A DNA stretch of 64,000 nt from Pseudomonas putida W15Oct28 (GCF_000708715.2 NZ_JENB01000002.1:62001-126000); one strand, 5' to 3'; positions 18,034-26,367 are shown, counted from the first letter of the stretch. Notes: generated by a model from the sequence alone, not told the origin. A program made the numbers and translations.

Positions 18034-18831
18034 TCAGTTGGCTTGCTCTCTCATCAAGCGCAAAATGCCCAGTACGGTGTTCAGGTACAAACGTGCGTTA
18101 TCAGGCGTGGTCAATGACGCAAACCGGCCCTCGTTGCTCAGGTAACTCTTGAGCATCGCTTGCTGGTTGATAACCCCCTGCAGGCCCTCGGCCAAGGCGT
18201 TGAGCAGGCTCAGCAGTTGCTCGCACACATCGCTGATACGGATCATGTGGCTGGCTTCGCGGCGCTTGTCTCCCAGCTCGCGGATCGCATCCTCCAGCGC
18301 TGCCTCGGTAGACTTGCCGTGCTGGCCCAGGCTGATCAACTCATCAATCGCTTTGGCCGGAAGGAACACCCACGTCCAGGTCGAACGATTACGAAGCTCC
18401 TGGGCCTTCCTGGCCAGCTCCCGCTGACGATCCTCCAGCGCCTTTATTCGCGCGCGGGCCTGCATGGCCTCACTCTTCAAGACCCCGGAGTCCTGGCCAA
18501 GCAGGTTGCGGAAGTGGCCGATTGTCTGCGACAGGCTTTGCAGTTCGGTGCTGATCTGGCCAATTTCGCTACCCACCTGGGAGGTGTAGGTGAGTAGGGC
18601 ATCGTTGCTGTCGGTGGTACTTTGGGTAATGTGCAGCAACGCCGTATTGATCAGCTCGGTGGAGCGATCAACGTGTTGTATGACGCGCTGTTGAACGGCA
18701 TCCACCTGGCGCATGGCCATGGGCAACTGATCAATGTGTGCCTTGACTTCGCCCAGTTGGCCGGGCGGAGATGACAGTGTGCGGGTTTCGCATACCACGT
18801 CGTTGATGTGAGCGGTAATTTCCTGCCACAT
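18034..18831 (-). CDS. Coiled-coil protein, probable third component of the helical toxin system
   Basis: A 265-aa, almost wholly helical protein with heptad-rich stretches (residues 30-160), no signal peptide and one short apolar segment (STWTWVFLPAKAIDELISLG) near residue 170. Length, helicity and place directly after two toxin-like genes suggest a subunit of a multi-part alpha-pore-forming toxin, or a chaperone-like partner. Sequence similarity to the two upstream proteins is not obvious. ATG with AAGGAGTTC ribosome-binding site, 23 bp after the preceding stop codon. Confidence 0.7.
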   Translation of the reverse strand: MWQEITAHINDVVCETRTLSSPPGQLGEVKAHIDQLPMAMRQVDAVQQRVIQHVDRSTELINTALLHITQSTTDSNDALLTYTSQVGSEIGQISTELQSLSQTIGHFRNLLGQDSGVLKSEAMQARARIKALEDRQRELARKAQELRNRSTWTWVFLPAKAIDELISLGQHGKSTEAALEDAIRELGDKRREASHMIRISDVCEQLLSLLNALAEGLQGVINQQAMLKSYLSNEGRFASLTTPDNARLYLNTVLGILRLMREQAN

Positions 18832-18854
18832 GATGAACTCCTTGTCCCGATTCT

Positions 18855-19970
18855 TCAGGCCGCTTCTTCCAGTGATTCGGCTTTCTCGCTGACCATGTCC
18901 GCGATGCGTTTGTTGGTGTCAATCGTGCTGCCGGGGGTGGTCATTTGCCGCTTGATGGTGTCCACATCAACCTGAATCAGGCGCACGCTGCCCTGGCTTG
19001 CCCGGATAATGAGTTGACGCAGCATCGGGCTGTCGATCTGCCCGCGCTTGAGTTGGTCGCGCAGTGTTTCCAGATGGCTGCCCATGAAGCCCCAGGCGTT
19101 CGCCATCAGCTGCGCGCCTTCCTGTGCCTGGCCTGCACTGGCACCCAGCTCGCCGAAGCCGGCAGCCAGGCCGTTGGCAACTGCGACCTCGGCGTTTAGC
19201 CGCTCGCGACGCGTGATCAAGTCCGCTTTGAGATTCAGCAGGCCCGCTAGCGCGATGGAAGACCCCACGGCCCCGGCGACACCACCCACCAGCAGCACGC
19301 TGCCGCCGACGCACAATGCTGTGGCAGCCCCTCCGGTAACCACGGACCCCACAGCCCCGACCAGGATCATCACGACGCCGCCGATGGCGGCCAGCCCGCC
19401 AAGGGCGATGCCGGTAGCCGCCCCGGCGATCTTGCCATTGATACCGGATAGCTCGTCGTTGATGCTTGCCAGTACGCCGTTGTCGCCATTGACCAGGGCA
19501 TTGAGCTTGGTGGTGTTGTCGACGAAAAATGCCTTGTCAGCGGCAAATGTGGTGCGCAGACTGGACAAGTCGGTCTGGATAATGGAGGCCTGGCGGCGGT
19601 AGACCTCGACATTGCTTTCCATTTCCTGCAGCAAGGCAATGGCATCGGCAGTGCTGGTGCTGGGCTGCAACACTTGAGGGAGCACGTTGTGCAACTCGAA
19701 GAACGCCTCGATGTTGGTTAGCGTGGTGATGATTCTTGGTTGCAGGTCATCGAGGTAATACGCGGCATTCTGTTTGGCCTTGGTCAAGCCATTGTTGATG
19801 TCGTTCTGCAGAGGTTTGAGCCGTTCGTGGCTGCCGAAGTCCACAAACGGCTGGGCTTGCACCCCCATGCAGTGGGCTTGCACCAGCATGGCCGCAGAGG
19901 ATTGGCCCCTGAGTGCGATGCGGGTCTGGCCGAAGTCTTCATCCTGGGCGGTGTTGGTCATGTCGTTCAT
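18855..19970 (-). CDS. ClyA/HBL-type alpha-pore-forming toxin subunit with membrane hairpin
   Basis: A 371-aa helical protein. Residues 181-246 form one long glycine/alanine-rich apolar stretch (ATGIALGGLAAIGGVVMILV and onward), the size of the membrane-inserting tongue hairpin in HBL/NHE, AhlB and XaxA-type toxins. Long amphipathic helices lie on both sides (50-175 and 250-350), as in those proteins. No signal peptide is present, which is common in the family. It starts inside the stop of the upstream gene (ATGA overlap), implying coupled synthesis in fixed ratio. Residues 71-78 (YYLDDLQP) match EYLDDLLP in the upstream protein, so the two are paralogous subunits. Confidence 0.75.
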   Translation of the reverse strand: MNDMTNTAQDEDFGQTRIALRGQSSAAMLVQAHCMGVQAQPFVDFGSHERLKPLQNDINNGLTKAKQNAAYYLDDLQPRIITTLTNIEAFFELHNVLPQVLQPSTSTADAIALLQEMESNVEVYRRQASIIQTDLSSLRTTFAADKAFFVDNTTKLNALVNGDNGVLASINDELSGINGKIAGAATGIALGGLAAIGGVVMILVGAVGSVVTGGAATALCVGGSVLLVGGVAGAVGSSIALAGLLNLKADLITRRERLNAEVAVANGLAAGFGELGASAGQAQEGAQLMANAWGFMGSHLETLRDQLKRGQIDSPMLRQLIIRASQGSVRLIQVDVDTIKRQMTTPGSTIDTNKRIADMVSEKAESLEEAA

Positions 19971-21103
19971 TGTGTTGCTCCTTGGGTTAAAACGACGAGC
20001 GCAGCCTTGCGTTGCAGGCGAGGGACCTGGCCCCCGGTACCGGTCAGAGAGCGCTTGATGCGGTCCAGCCGGTCGGGCATGCGGTCCCAGCCGGCATCAA
20101 GCAGATGATCATCCAGGGTGCTGCCGTTTGCGGCTGTTTGCTGCCAACTGTTGTCGAGCTGGGTCCAGGCGTCATTCAGGTCCGACGCGGCCAGGCTGAA
20201 GCGCTCGATGGCCTCGCGGTGGTCCAGCCCTTGTTGCTTGATCACGATGGCGACCGACAGTGCGGCTTTCTGGCGGTAGAGCTGCTGGTACTGATCCTGC
20301 AGGGCATCTGTGAACTTGCTGAAGCTGTTGATGGCGTCCACCACTTCAGTGGCACCACTGGCGATCTCGCCAAGGGTCTCGACCGGGAATGGCGCCCGCT
20401 TCTCGGTTTCCCCTGGCTCGGCGTCCGGGTCCGTCGACGGCTTGGTTTTGGTGAGGGGCGGGGTGCTCTTGGGTTCATCCTTGGCCCCGAACAGCGAAAA
20501 CATCCAAGTGGCGACAGCTTTGGTGTTGCCCCCTATGGACTGTGAAGCAAGCAGCATCCTGCTGACGGCCTGGCCCATTTCCCGGCTGGTTTTTTCGATG
20601 GCCGCCTGAGTGGTGGCAATCTTGCCGTTATCCCCGGCAAGCTCGACCGTTAGCGTGTCGATACTGGCCTGCAAGCGGTTGGTGACCTTGTTAGATGCCT
20701 CCAGCCATTGAGCCGCGTGGGTGCACAGCGCCTGGATGTTCTGCTGGGCGCGAGCAATATCGGATTTGATCAACTGGTAGAATTGCTGCGCGGCAACGGT
20801 CTGATCGGCAGTGCCGACCATGTGCCTGGACTCGCGCAATGTGCTGATCATCAGGCCGGTGGCTTCCACGTCGCAGATGCAGGCAATGGACGCGGGTAGC
20901 AGATCATCCAGGTACTCGCTGGCGTGATCCTGCAGCCTTCCTTGCAGGCCGCTGATCAACGTTCGCGTGGCAGGGTCATCGATAAAGGCACTGACCTCTT
21001 GCTGACGCTCGATGACCAGCGCTCGCGCCTGGCCATACAGCGCACTGGCGGCGAACTTGTCGAGTGAGGTGATCAGCAACAACGAACCTATGGGTGTGTT
21101 CAC
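19967..21103 (-). CDS. Alpha-pore-forming toxin-like subunit, first gene of the operon
   Basis: A 378-aa mostly helical protein with no signal peptide. It shares EYLDDLLP and a GDNG turn, in the same order, with the next protein. In place of that protein's long apolar hairpin it has only a moderately apolar segment (178-206, ending WMFSLFG) followed by a Pro/Lys/Asp-rich linker (209-240). One subunit with a long hairpin and one with a weaker one is how multi-part helical toxins divide labour. The start is GTG at 21103 after a strong AAGGAGAGG site. Functional assignment is by fold-level pattern, not by a recognised sequence signature. Confidence 0.65.
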   Translation of the reverse strand: MNTPIGSLLLITSLDKFAASALYGQARALVIERQQEVSAFIDDPATRTLISGLQGRLQDHASEYLDDLLPASIACICDVEATGLMISTLRESRHMVGTADQTVAAQQFYQLIKSDIARAQQNIQALCTHAAQWLEASNKVTNRLQASIDTLTVELAGDNGKIATTQAAIEKTSREMGQAVSRMLLASQSIGGNTKAVATWMFSLFGAKDEPKSTPPLTKTKPSTDPDAEPGETEKRAPFPVETLGEIASGATEVVDAINSFSKFTDALQDQYQQLYRQKAALSVAIVIKQQGLDHREAIERFSLAASDLNDAWTQLDNSWQQTAANGSTLDDHLLDAGWDRMPDRLDRIKRSLTGTGGQVPRLQRKAALVVLTQGATQ

Positions 21104-21202
21104 GGCAACCTCTCCTTGGTGGTGAGGCTACATCTTCAAGCGGCAGGTACGGCGAGGTAAGGTCATGGCGTTCCCAAACGGGACAATTCGTCTCGCAGCG
21201 CC

Positions 21203-21331
21203 GTAAAAGTGCATCGCAAGCACCTGTACAGCAAGCTTGGGATCAAGTCGCAATCAGAGTTGCTTTCGCTGTTTCTTCAGGCCCAGCTGGGCTGGTTCAA
21301 GTTGATGGGTTCTCGGTGCGCTCATCGGTGA
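21203..21331 (+). pseudogene. Orphan C-terminal fragment of a LuxR-family regulator
   Basis: The plus strand encodes VKVHRKHLYSKLGIKSQSEL and 22 more residues before a TGA. This is the recognition helix and tail of a LuxR-type HTH. Upstream codons in frame show no HTH or sensor domain and there is no start, so it is a gene remnant. It is related to, but clearly different in DNA from, the intact LuxR gene on the other strand, whose 3' end it overlaps at 21297-21331. Confidence 0.65.
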
Positions 21332-22088
21332 ACCCCAGCTCACGGATGAACATCGAGAACAGCTCCGGGTGGGACGAGATGTTCAGTTTCGCGTACAGGT
21401 GGCGCCGGTGCACCTTGATGGTCTCTGGCGAGATCCCCAGCCGTTGCGCCATCGCCTTGGACGAGTAGCCGCGCAGGATCAGGCGGGCAATTTCCAGCTC
21501 TCGCTCGGACAACAGGCCTTGGGCAAACCTGGCCAAGGCATCGCCAACCGGTGGCTGTACGGGCACCGAGATGCCGCTACGTGCCCAGTGCTGCTGAAGC
21601 AGGGCCAGCACCCAGGCGCTGACCAGGTTGAGCTTGCCCAGCTCTGGTGCGTCGAACGCGCGGCGCATGCCCAGCGACAGTGACAACACCCCGTCAGGCA
21701 ACTGCAGCAGAAACTGGACTTCGTCCACCAGCACGTGGTCCTGGAAGTAGTTCTGGTAATAGTCCGTTTGCCAGAAATGGTCCGGGGCGACTTCTTCGAG
21801 GTGGTAGCAACCACTGGCCAAGCCTTCGCGCGCGGCCTGGTAGAAGGGGTCGAGCAGATACAACCCGTCCAGGTACAACTCACCCGCAGCGGGCGCTGGC
21901 GCTGCATCGTATTCCTCCAGCACGTGTGGGGCGCCCTGGGGAGGGAAGTGCATCGCCAGCGCATTGTCGAACGGCACCCACTGCCTTAACACCAGGATCA
22001 GTTGGCGCCAGAAACGCGGGGTGCCGATGTGCTCTATTGCCCTGGCCAGGGCGGTGTGGCCGGCAACTTCATGAAAGAGAATGTCCAC
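21297..22088 (-). CDS. LuxR-family transcriptional regulator
   Basis: A 263-aa regulator with an N-terminal sensing region (1-180; not a clear autoinducer-binding or receiver domain) and a C-terminal LuxR HTH at about 195-250 (LSERELEIARLILRGYSSKA, ISPETIKVHRRHLYAKL). It is divergent from the APC permease/aminopeptidase pair with a 194-bp gap, so control of that pair is the simplest reading. It also lies 193 bp upstream of the toxin-like operon on the same strand and could affect it. Confidence 0.88.
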   Translation of the reverse strand: MDILFHEVAGHTALARAIEHIGTPRFWRQLILVLRQWVPFDNALAMHFPPQGAPHVLEEYDAAPAPAAGELYLDGLYLLDPFYQAAREGLASGCYHLEEVAPDHFWQTDYYQNYFQDHVLVDEVQFLLQLPDGVLSLSLGMRRAFDAPELGKLNLVSAWVLALLQQHWARSGISVPVQPPVGDALARFAQGLLSERELEIARLILRGYSSKAMAQRLGISPETIKVHRRHLYAKLNISSHPELFSMFIRELGFTDERTENPST

Positions 22089-22282
22089 GACGGCGTCCTT
22101 GAAAGGGGTAGGGCATTGGCGCCCGGTTTGCCGCAGCTGTCAACCGGGGGTACCCCTTAGTGGGAATTGTCCTGCCGGGTGCCGCCGCATAGATTCCATA
22201 CCCATCAAGCGGGCCGTCGAGCTCGCCACGTTTCGCTTCCTGGTTCTGCCTCTGACACCAACAACAACGTGAGGATGAACAA

Positions 22283-23647
22283 ATGACGTCCTGTAGTGCA
22301 CCCGCCCCAGACCTCAAACCGACGCTGGGCGTCGCTGATGTAGTCGCCATCACCGTGTCTTCGGTGACCCCCGCAAGTTCCGTATTCGTCATTGCGCCCT
22401 TTGCTATCGCCCAGGCAGGTACAGGTGTGATCTGGGCCTTCATGCTGGGTGGTGTGCTGGCGCTGATGTTTGCGCTTTGCTATGCCGAGCTGGGCCGCGC
22501 GCACAGTGCTGCTGGGGGTGAGTACGTGTTTGCCAAGCGGGTATTTGGCGGCATGGCCGGTTACGCCACCTTTCTTACCGTGCTGGCGATGCTGGTGTTC
22601 ATTCCACCGGTTTTGGCCACGGGGGCTGCCACTTACCTGAATGCAGCGCTCGGGACTCAGCTTGACGGGCAGACGGTGGCCTTGGTGATTGTGGCCCTGG
22701 GCTATCTGCTTGGCATCCTCAACATCAAGCTCAACGCGTGGGTAACCGGCACCTGCCTGTTCCTTGAGGTGGCGGCGCTGATGGTGATCGTGGTACTGGG
22801 CTTTGGCCATGCCCAGCAGCCGGTCAGCAGCCTTATCAGCCCACTGGTACTCGATAACGGGATACTGCACGCGGCGCCCTGGGCGCTGGTGATTGGCGCA
22901 GTGGGCACGGCGCTGTTCTCTTTCAACGGTTATGGCGGCGCAGTGTTGCTGGCCGAGGACATGAAATGTGGCGGGCGTGGTATCCCCAAGGCAGTGCTGT
23001 GGTCACTGGTGCTGGTGGTGGCCATCGAAGTGATCCCGCTGGTTGCGCTGCTGGTGGGTGCACCCTCGCTTGAAGCGATGCTGGCCAGCCCGGACCCCAT
23101 CGGTTACCTGCTGACGGCCCATGGCAACGAAACGCTGTCGCGCCTGGTCAGCGCCGGGATTTTCCTTTCGGTGTTCAACGTCATCATTGCCTTGGTGATC
23201 CAGAGTGGGCGGGTGATCTACAGCAGCGGGCGGGATGCGTTGTGGATGCCAACCCTGAACCGCGCCTTCATCCGCATTCACCCCAAGTGGGAATCGCCCT
23301 GGCTGGCCACGCTGTTCCTCGCCGTGCCTTCCGCTGCCTTGACGTTCAGTTCCAACCTGTCGGAACTCACGTCCTTCACGGTTCTGCTGATCCTGTGCGT
23401 GTACCTGGTGGTCGGCTTGTGCGCACTGTTCAGCCGGGTACTGCGCCGCGACCGAGCGCACCCTTACCGGATGCCGTTGTGGCCACTGCCGGCATTGGTT
23501 GCGGTGACAGGTGCCGGGTACCTGTTGACGACCCTGTTGAGCGAGGCTTCAGCCCGGGACATTTTCATCATTCTTGGCATTCTGCTGACCTCCGTGTTGC
23601 TGTACGGCACGTATGGCAAGTTGAGCCCGGCCTTCCAGAAACTTTGA
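22283..23647 (+). CDS. APC-family amino-acid permease
   Basis: A 454-aa transporter with about 12 membrane segments of the amino acid/polyamine/organocation family. The helix 1 region has the unwound SSVTPASSVFVIAPFAIAQAG motif, and CYAELGRAHSAAGGEYVFA matches helix 3 of the family. It is followed 9 bp later by a DmpA-type aminopeptidase, so it probably imports an amino acid, amide or small peptide derivative that the peptidase releases or hydrolyses. The ATG at 22283 follows a GTGAGGATG site. Confidence 0.9.
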   Translation: MTSCSAPAPDLKPTLGVADVVAITVSSVTPASSVFVIAPFAIAQAGTGVIWAFMLGGVLALMFALCYAELGRAHSAAGGEYVFAKRVFGGMAGYATFLTVLAMLVFIPPVLATGAATYLNAALGTQLDGQTVALVIVALGYLLGILNIKLNAWVTGTCLFLEVAALMVIVVLGFGHAQQPVSSLISPLVLDNGILHAAPWALVIGAVGTALFSFNGYGGAVLLAEDMKCGGRGIPKAVLWSLVLVVAIEVIPLVALLVGAPSLEAMLASPDPIGYLLTAHGNETLSRLVSAGIFLSVFNVIIALVIQSGRVIYSSGRDALWMPTLNRAFIRIHPKWESPWLATLFLAVPSAALTFSSNLSELTSFTVLLILCVYLVVGLCALFSRVLRRDRAHPYRMPLWPLPALVAVTGAGYLLTTLLSEASARDIFIILGILLTSVLLYGTYGKLSPAFQKL

Positions 23648-23656
23648 GCGAGAGAC

Positions 23657-24763
23657 ATGATGCGAGCACGCGATTTCGGTATCACGCTGGGCCTTGGCCG
23701 GCCTGGCCCTTACAACGCCATTACCGATGTGCCGGGTGTACGGGTTGGCCACGCCACCCTGAACAAGACCCACAACGGCAAGCCTGTGCGCACCGGTGTC
23801 AGTGTCATCGAGCCCCGCGAAGGCCCGGCGCGCTATCAACCGTGCTTTGCCGGCTGTCATGTACTGAACGGCAATGGCGACGCTACGGGCCTGGAGTGGA
23901 TTCGTGAAGCGGGCTTGTTGACTACAGCCATTGCTACGACCAATACGCACAGCGTCGGTGTGGTACGCGATGCACTGATCGCCCATGAGCATGCGACCTT
24001 GGCGGACGCATCGACCTACTGGTGCATGCCGGTGGTGATGGAGACCTACGACGGGGTGCTGAACGACATCTGGGGCCAGCATGTGAATGCGGACCTGGTT
24101 CAGCAAGCGCTGGGCGCGGCCCGTGGCGGGCCGGTTACCGAAGGTGCGGTAGGCGGTGGTACCGGCATGATCTGCCATGAACTCAAAGGCGGGATTGGTA
24201 CTGCGTCGCGGGTATTGCCGGCAGAGCAGGGGGGGTGGACGGTGGGTGCCTTTGTCCAGGCCAACCATGGCCAGCGTCGCGAACTGCGGGTGGATGGCTA
24301 TCCCGTAGGCCGGGTGTTGCTCGATTTGCCCTCACCATTCGACCAGCAGGACACCCCTGGCATGGGCTCGATCGTGGTGGTATTGGCCACCGACGCACCG
24401 CTGCTGCCGCATCAGTGCCAACGCCTGGCACAACGTGCGGCGCTGGGGATTGCCCGCACGGGGGGCGGTACCGACGACTCCAGTGGCGATATCTTCCTGG
24501 CGTTCTCGACAGGCAACACAGGGTTGGCGCCTGCCGACTACAACCGCCGCGATCTGCCGGTGACCGCGCACGTGGCGATGGTCAACAACGACCATATCTC
24601 GCCGCTGTTCGCGGCGGCGGCCGAGGCGGTAGAGGAAGCCATTGTCAACGCGATCCTGGCAGGCAAGCCCATGCAGGCAGAAGACGGGCGAGAGGTGCCA
24701 GGCCTCGAGGGGGCGCGCTTGCTGGCGGCCCTTGAACGGACGGGTTGGAAGGCTCAAGGTTGA
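23657..24763 (+). CDS. P1-family (DmpA-like) aminopeptidase, self-processing
   Basis: A 368-aa L-aminopeptidase/D-esterase of the DmpA (S58/P1) family. The precursor is expected to cut itself at Gly-Ser in GMGSIVVVLATD, freeing Ser238 as the catalytic N-terminal nucleophile of the beta subunit. Conserved GAVGGGTGM and ARTGGGTDDSSGDIF surround the active site. Cytoplasmic, no signal peptide. Coupled to the permease gene (9-bp gap). A start one codon later (second ATG) is equally possible. Confidence 0.9.
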   Translation: MMRARDFGITLGLGRPGPYNAITDVPGVRVGHATLNKTHNGKPVRTGVSVIEPREGPARYQPCFAGCHVLNGNGDATGLEWIREAGLLTTAIATTNTHSVGVVRDALIAHEHATLADASTYWCMPVVMETYDGVLNDIWGQHVNADLVQQALGAARGGPVTEGAVGGGTGMICHELKGGIGTASRVLPAEQGGWTVGAFVQANHGQRRELRVDGYPVGRVLLDLPSPFDQQDTPGMGSIVVVLATDAPLLPHQCQRLAQRAALGIARTGGGTDDSSGDIFLAFSTGNTGLAPADYNRRDLPVTAHVAMVNNDHISPLFAAAAEAVEEAIVNAILAGKPMQAEDGREVPGLEGARLLAALERTGWKAQG

Positions 24764-24815
24764 TTCAGAGACCAGCCTGGTCGATGTGGAAGTGGGTTAA
24801 CCCGCTCCCACAGGT

Positions 24816-24851
24816 ATAGCTGAAAGGCGGCAAGTGCCGCCTTTCAGCTAT
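24816..24851. terminator. Hairpin after the aminopeptidase gene
   Basis: A perfect 16-bp stem (ATAGCTGAAAGGCGGC and its complement) with a 4-nt loop, about 50 bp after the stop codon. It is very stable and lies between two same-strand genes. There is no T run, so it may act as an mRNA 3' stabiliser as well as a terminator. Confidence 0.6.
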
Positions 24852-24852
24852 G

Positions 24853-24868
24853 GAGTACATCTGTACTC
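24853..24868. promoter_or_regulatory. GAGTAC-N4-GTACTC palindrome (possible operator)
   Basis: GAGTACATCTGTACTC followed by CTACCGGG, the twin of the site at 9141-9156. It lies about 75 bp upstream of the thymidylate-kinase-like gene. No cognate regulator is recognised. Confidence 0.4.
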
Positions 24869-24941
24869 CTACCGGGAATTGCTTGAAGGCAAACCGCGAT
24901 CAATGGTCTTATCCCGCGCCTGAACCAACAGGTAATGAACG

Positions 24942-25559
24942 ATGAACCGCCCGCTGTTTGTTTCCCTCGATGGGCCCAAGGGCACCGGCAAGACCACGCT
25001 GCTGGAGGCCGTTACCCAGGCCCTGCGGGTGGACGGGAAAAAAGTGATCCGCCTTTGCGAAAAAAAGAGCGACCCCTACCGGGGCGAAACCATGGCCTTG
25101 GTCAACCAGCTCGCCAGAAGCCCGTGCCGGGATCTCGAGCTCAGGGTATGCGAGCGTTTCGCTGAGAGCCGCGCCTGGATTTCCCTACATGTACTGCCCA
25201 GGCAGCCAGCTGACAGCATCATCCTGATTGATCGCTGGTACCCCTCTGACGCCGCGTTTCGCCGTACGGTGCCGTTTGACCAGATCTTGCGCTTGAACCT
25301 CGAACGAAATGTGCAAGTGCCCGATTTGCATGTAGGCGTTGTCACAGCCCCCGAAACTTCATGGGCGAGGGCGGCGGCACGCACGCGTGGGCTGGGCAGT
25401 ACGGTGATCCACAACCTGGGTGAGCAGGTGGCCTGTACCGAGGCGTTCGAGCGCGCGGTTGCGGAGCACGGCTGGGTGCTGTGCCGTAATGAGGGGACTG
25501 TCGAGGCCGCCGTGCGGCAGTTGGTTGGCGAGATTGATCGGGTGCTTCGAATGCAGTGA
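24942..25559 (+). CDS. Thymidylate-kinase-like P-loop protein
   Basis: A 205-aa P-loop protein. The Walker A motif GPKGTGKTT (residues 11-19) and DRWYPSDAAFR, which corresponds to the DR(Y/F) motif of dTMP kinases, place it in the thymidylate-kinase-like superfamily. It lacks the usual full LID sequence and is not beside holB or pabC, where tmk normally sits in Pseudomonas. It is therefore probably an accessory nucleotide or small-molecule kinase rather than the housekeeping Tmk. Confidence 0.75.
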   Translation: MNRPLFVSLDGPKGTGKTTLLEAVTQALRVDGKKVIRLCEKKSDPYRGETMALVNQLARSPCRDLELRVCERFAESRAWISLHVLPRQPADSIILIDRWYPSDAAFRRTVPFDQILRLNLERNVQVPDLHVGVVTAPETSWARAAARTRGLGSTVIHNLGEQVACTEAFERAVAEHGWVLCRNEGTVEAAVRQLVGEIDRVLRMQ

Positions 25560-25597
25560 GGGCGCCCCCACACTTGCACCCAAAGGCAAACACAAGC

Positions 25598-25694
25598 CCT
25601 GTAGGAGCAGCCTTGCGCTGCGAAGAGGCCATTGCAGCCGCAGATAGTCTTTAGCCTTACGGGCCTCTTCGCAGCACAAGGCTGCTCCTACAGG
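25598..25694. repeat. REP inverted pair
   Basis: 33-bp arms at 25598-25630 and 25662-25694 (CCTGTAGGAGCAGCCTTG...), complementary except for one base, of the same family as 11179-11277. It lies between the convergent kinase-like and L31 genes. Confidence 0.85.
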
Positions 25695-25728
25695 AACTGC
25701 GCCCATGGCTACGGACGCAACTACCTGC

Positions 25729-25983
25729 TCACCTCGCAGTAAAACCCGCAAACCGCTTGTTGAAGCCAGCCACCCGGCCCTCGGCCTTGGCTTTGCGTTC
25801 CTGCCCGGTGTAGACCGGGTGCGACGCGCTGGAAACGTCGAGTGTGACGTAGGGGTAGCTGACACCATCGGTATGCACGTGGGTCCTGTCGGTATCAATG
25901 GTCGATCTGATCAGCCAGAAGGCGTTGGCAGCCACATCGTGAAACAGAACGGGGCGGTAGTCGGGGTGAATGCCTGGTTTCAT
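25729..25983 (-). CDS. rpmE2: Ribosomal protein L31 type B (zinc-independent)
   Basis: An 84-aa L31 paralogue of the C-minus type ([16 protein letters not shown]). It contains no cysteine, whereas the zinc form has a CxxC pair. In bacteria this form replaces zinc L31 under zinc starvation, freeing zinc from ribosomes, and is repressed by Zur. A Zur-box-like palindrome lies 18 bp upstream of the ATG at 25983. An alternative GTG three codons upstream is less likely. Confidence 0.93.
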   Translation of the reverse strand: MKPGIHPDYRPVLFHDVAANAFWLIRSTIDTDRTHVHTDGVSYPYVTLDVSSASHPVYTGQERKAKAEGRVAGFNKRFAGFTAR

Positions 25984-26000
25984 CTTGAACACCTAGGTAA

Positions 26001-26017
26001 ATGTTATACCGTAACAT
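26001..26017. promoter_or_regulatory. Zur-box-like operator of the L31B gene
   Basis: ATGTTATACCGTAACAT is a near-perfect palindrome of the GTTATA-N-TATAAC type that Zur binds in gammaproteobacteria. It is immediately upstream of the zinc-free L31 gene. A second, similar site at 26353-26367 precedes pyrC2. Confidence 0.75.
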
Positions 26018-26056
26018 CCTAGTCCTGGTTGAGATTGATTTGCAACAGCGATCGGC

Positions 26057-26257
26057 TCATGCCTCGATGGATGAGTGATGCCCCGTGATCAGCCACTGCT
26101 CATCGATACGTTCAAAGGTGAACAGAAACCTGGCCGGTACCACGCGCTGCTCACCGCTGTCGCGGTAGACAAAGGTGTAGAGCCCGCCCACAACCACGGT
26201 GCCCAGCTTGCGGCTGACGCGCTTCTTGAACACCTGGATGTCACAGACCAGCCGGGT
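26057..26257 (-). pseudogene. Remnant of a SnoaL/NTF2-like protein
   Basis: Minus-strand codons give a 66-residue tail containing VFKKRVSRKLGTVVVGGLYT and FLFTFERIDEQWLITGHHSS before a TGA. This is the C-terminal beta sheet of an NTF2/SnoaL-fold protein (CaMKII-association or SgcJ/EcaC type). Upstream in frame is a stop codon at 26258-26260 and no start, so the 5' half is lost. It lies exactly between the two Zur boxes, suggesting a former member of the zinc-response set (inference). Confidence 0.6.
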
Positions 26258-26352
26258 TCAGTGTTTACGGGGGAGCCGGGGGATGCGCTCATGGATGCTT
26301 ACCTGAGATTCACGAGGGATGAGTGGCACGAGCATGCTGTCGTGCGGCAATG

Positions 26353-26367
26353 TGTTATAACATAACA
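26353..26367. promoter_or_regulatory. Zur-box-like operator of pyrC2-dksA2
   Basis: TGTTATAACATAACA, inverted arms TGTTAT/ATAACA around 3 bp, about 80 bp upstream of the dihydroorotase start. It matches the site before the L31B gene. Confidence 0.75.

Noticed and set aside
21297..22088. Acyl-homoserine-lactone receptor
   Set aside because: The LuxR HTH is clear but I could not see the conserved autoinducer-pocket residues, and no luxI gene is nearby.
26075..26365. 96-codon plus-strand frame between the Zur boxes
   Set aside because: It overlaps the upstream Zur box and is antisense to a recognisable SnoaL-type fragment; no ribosome-binding site or family match.
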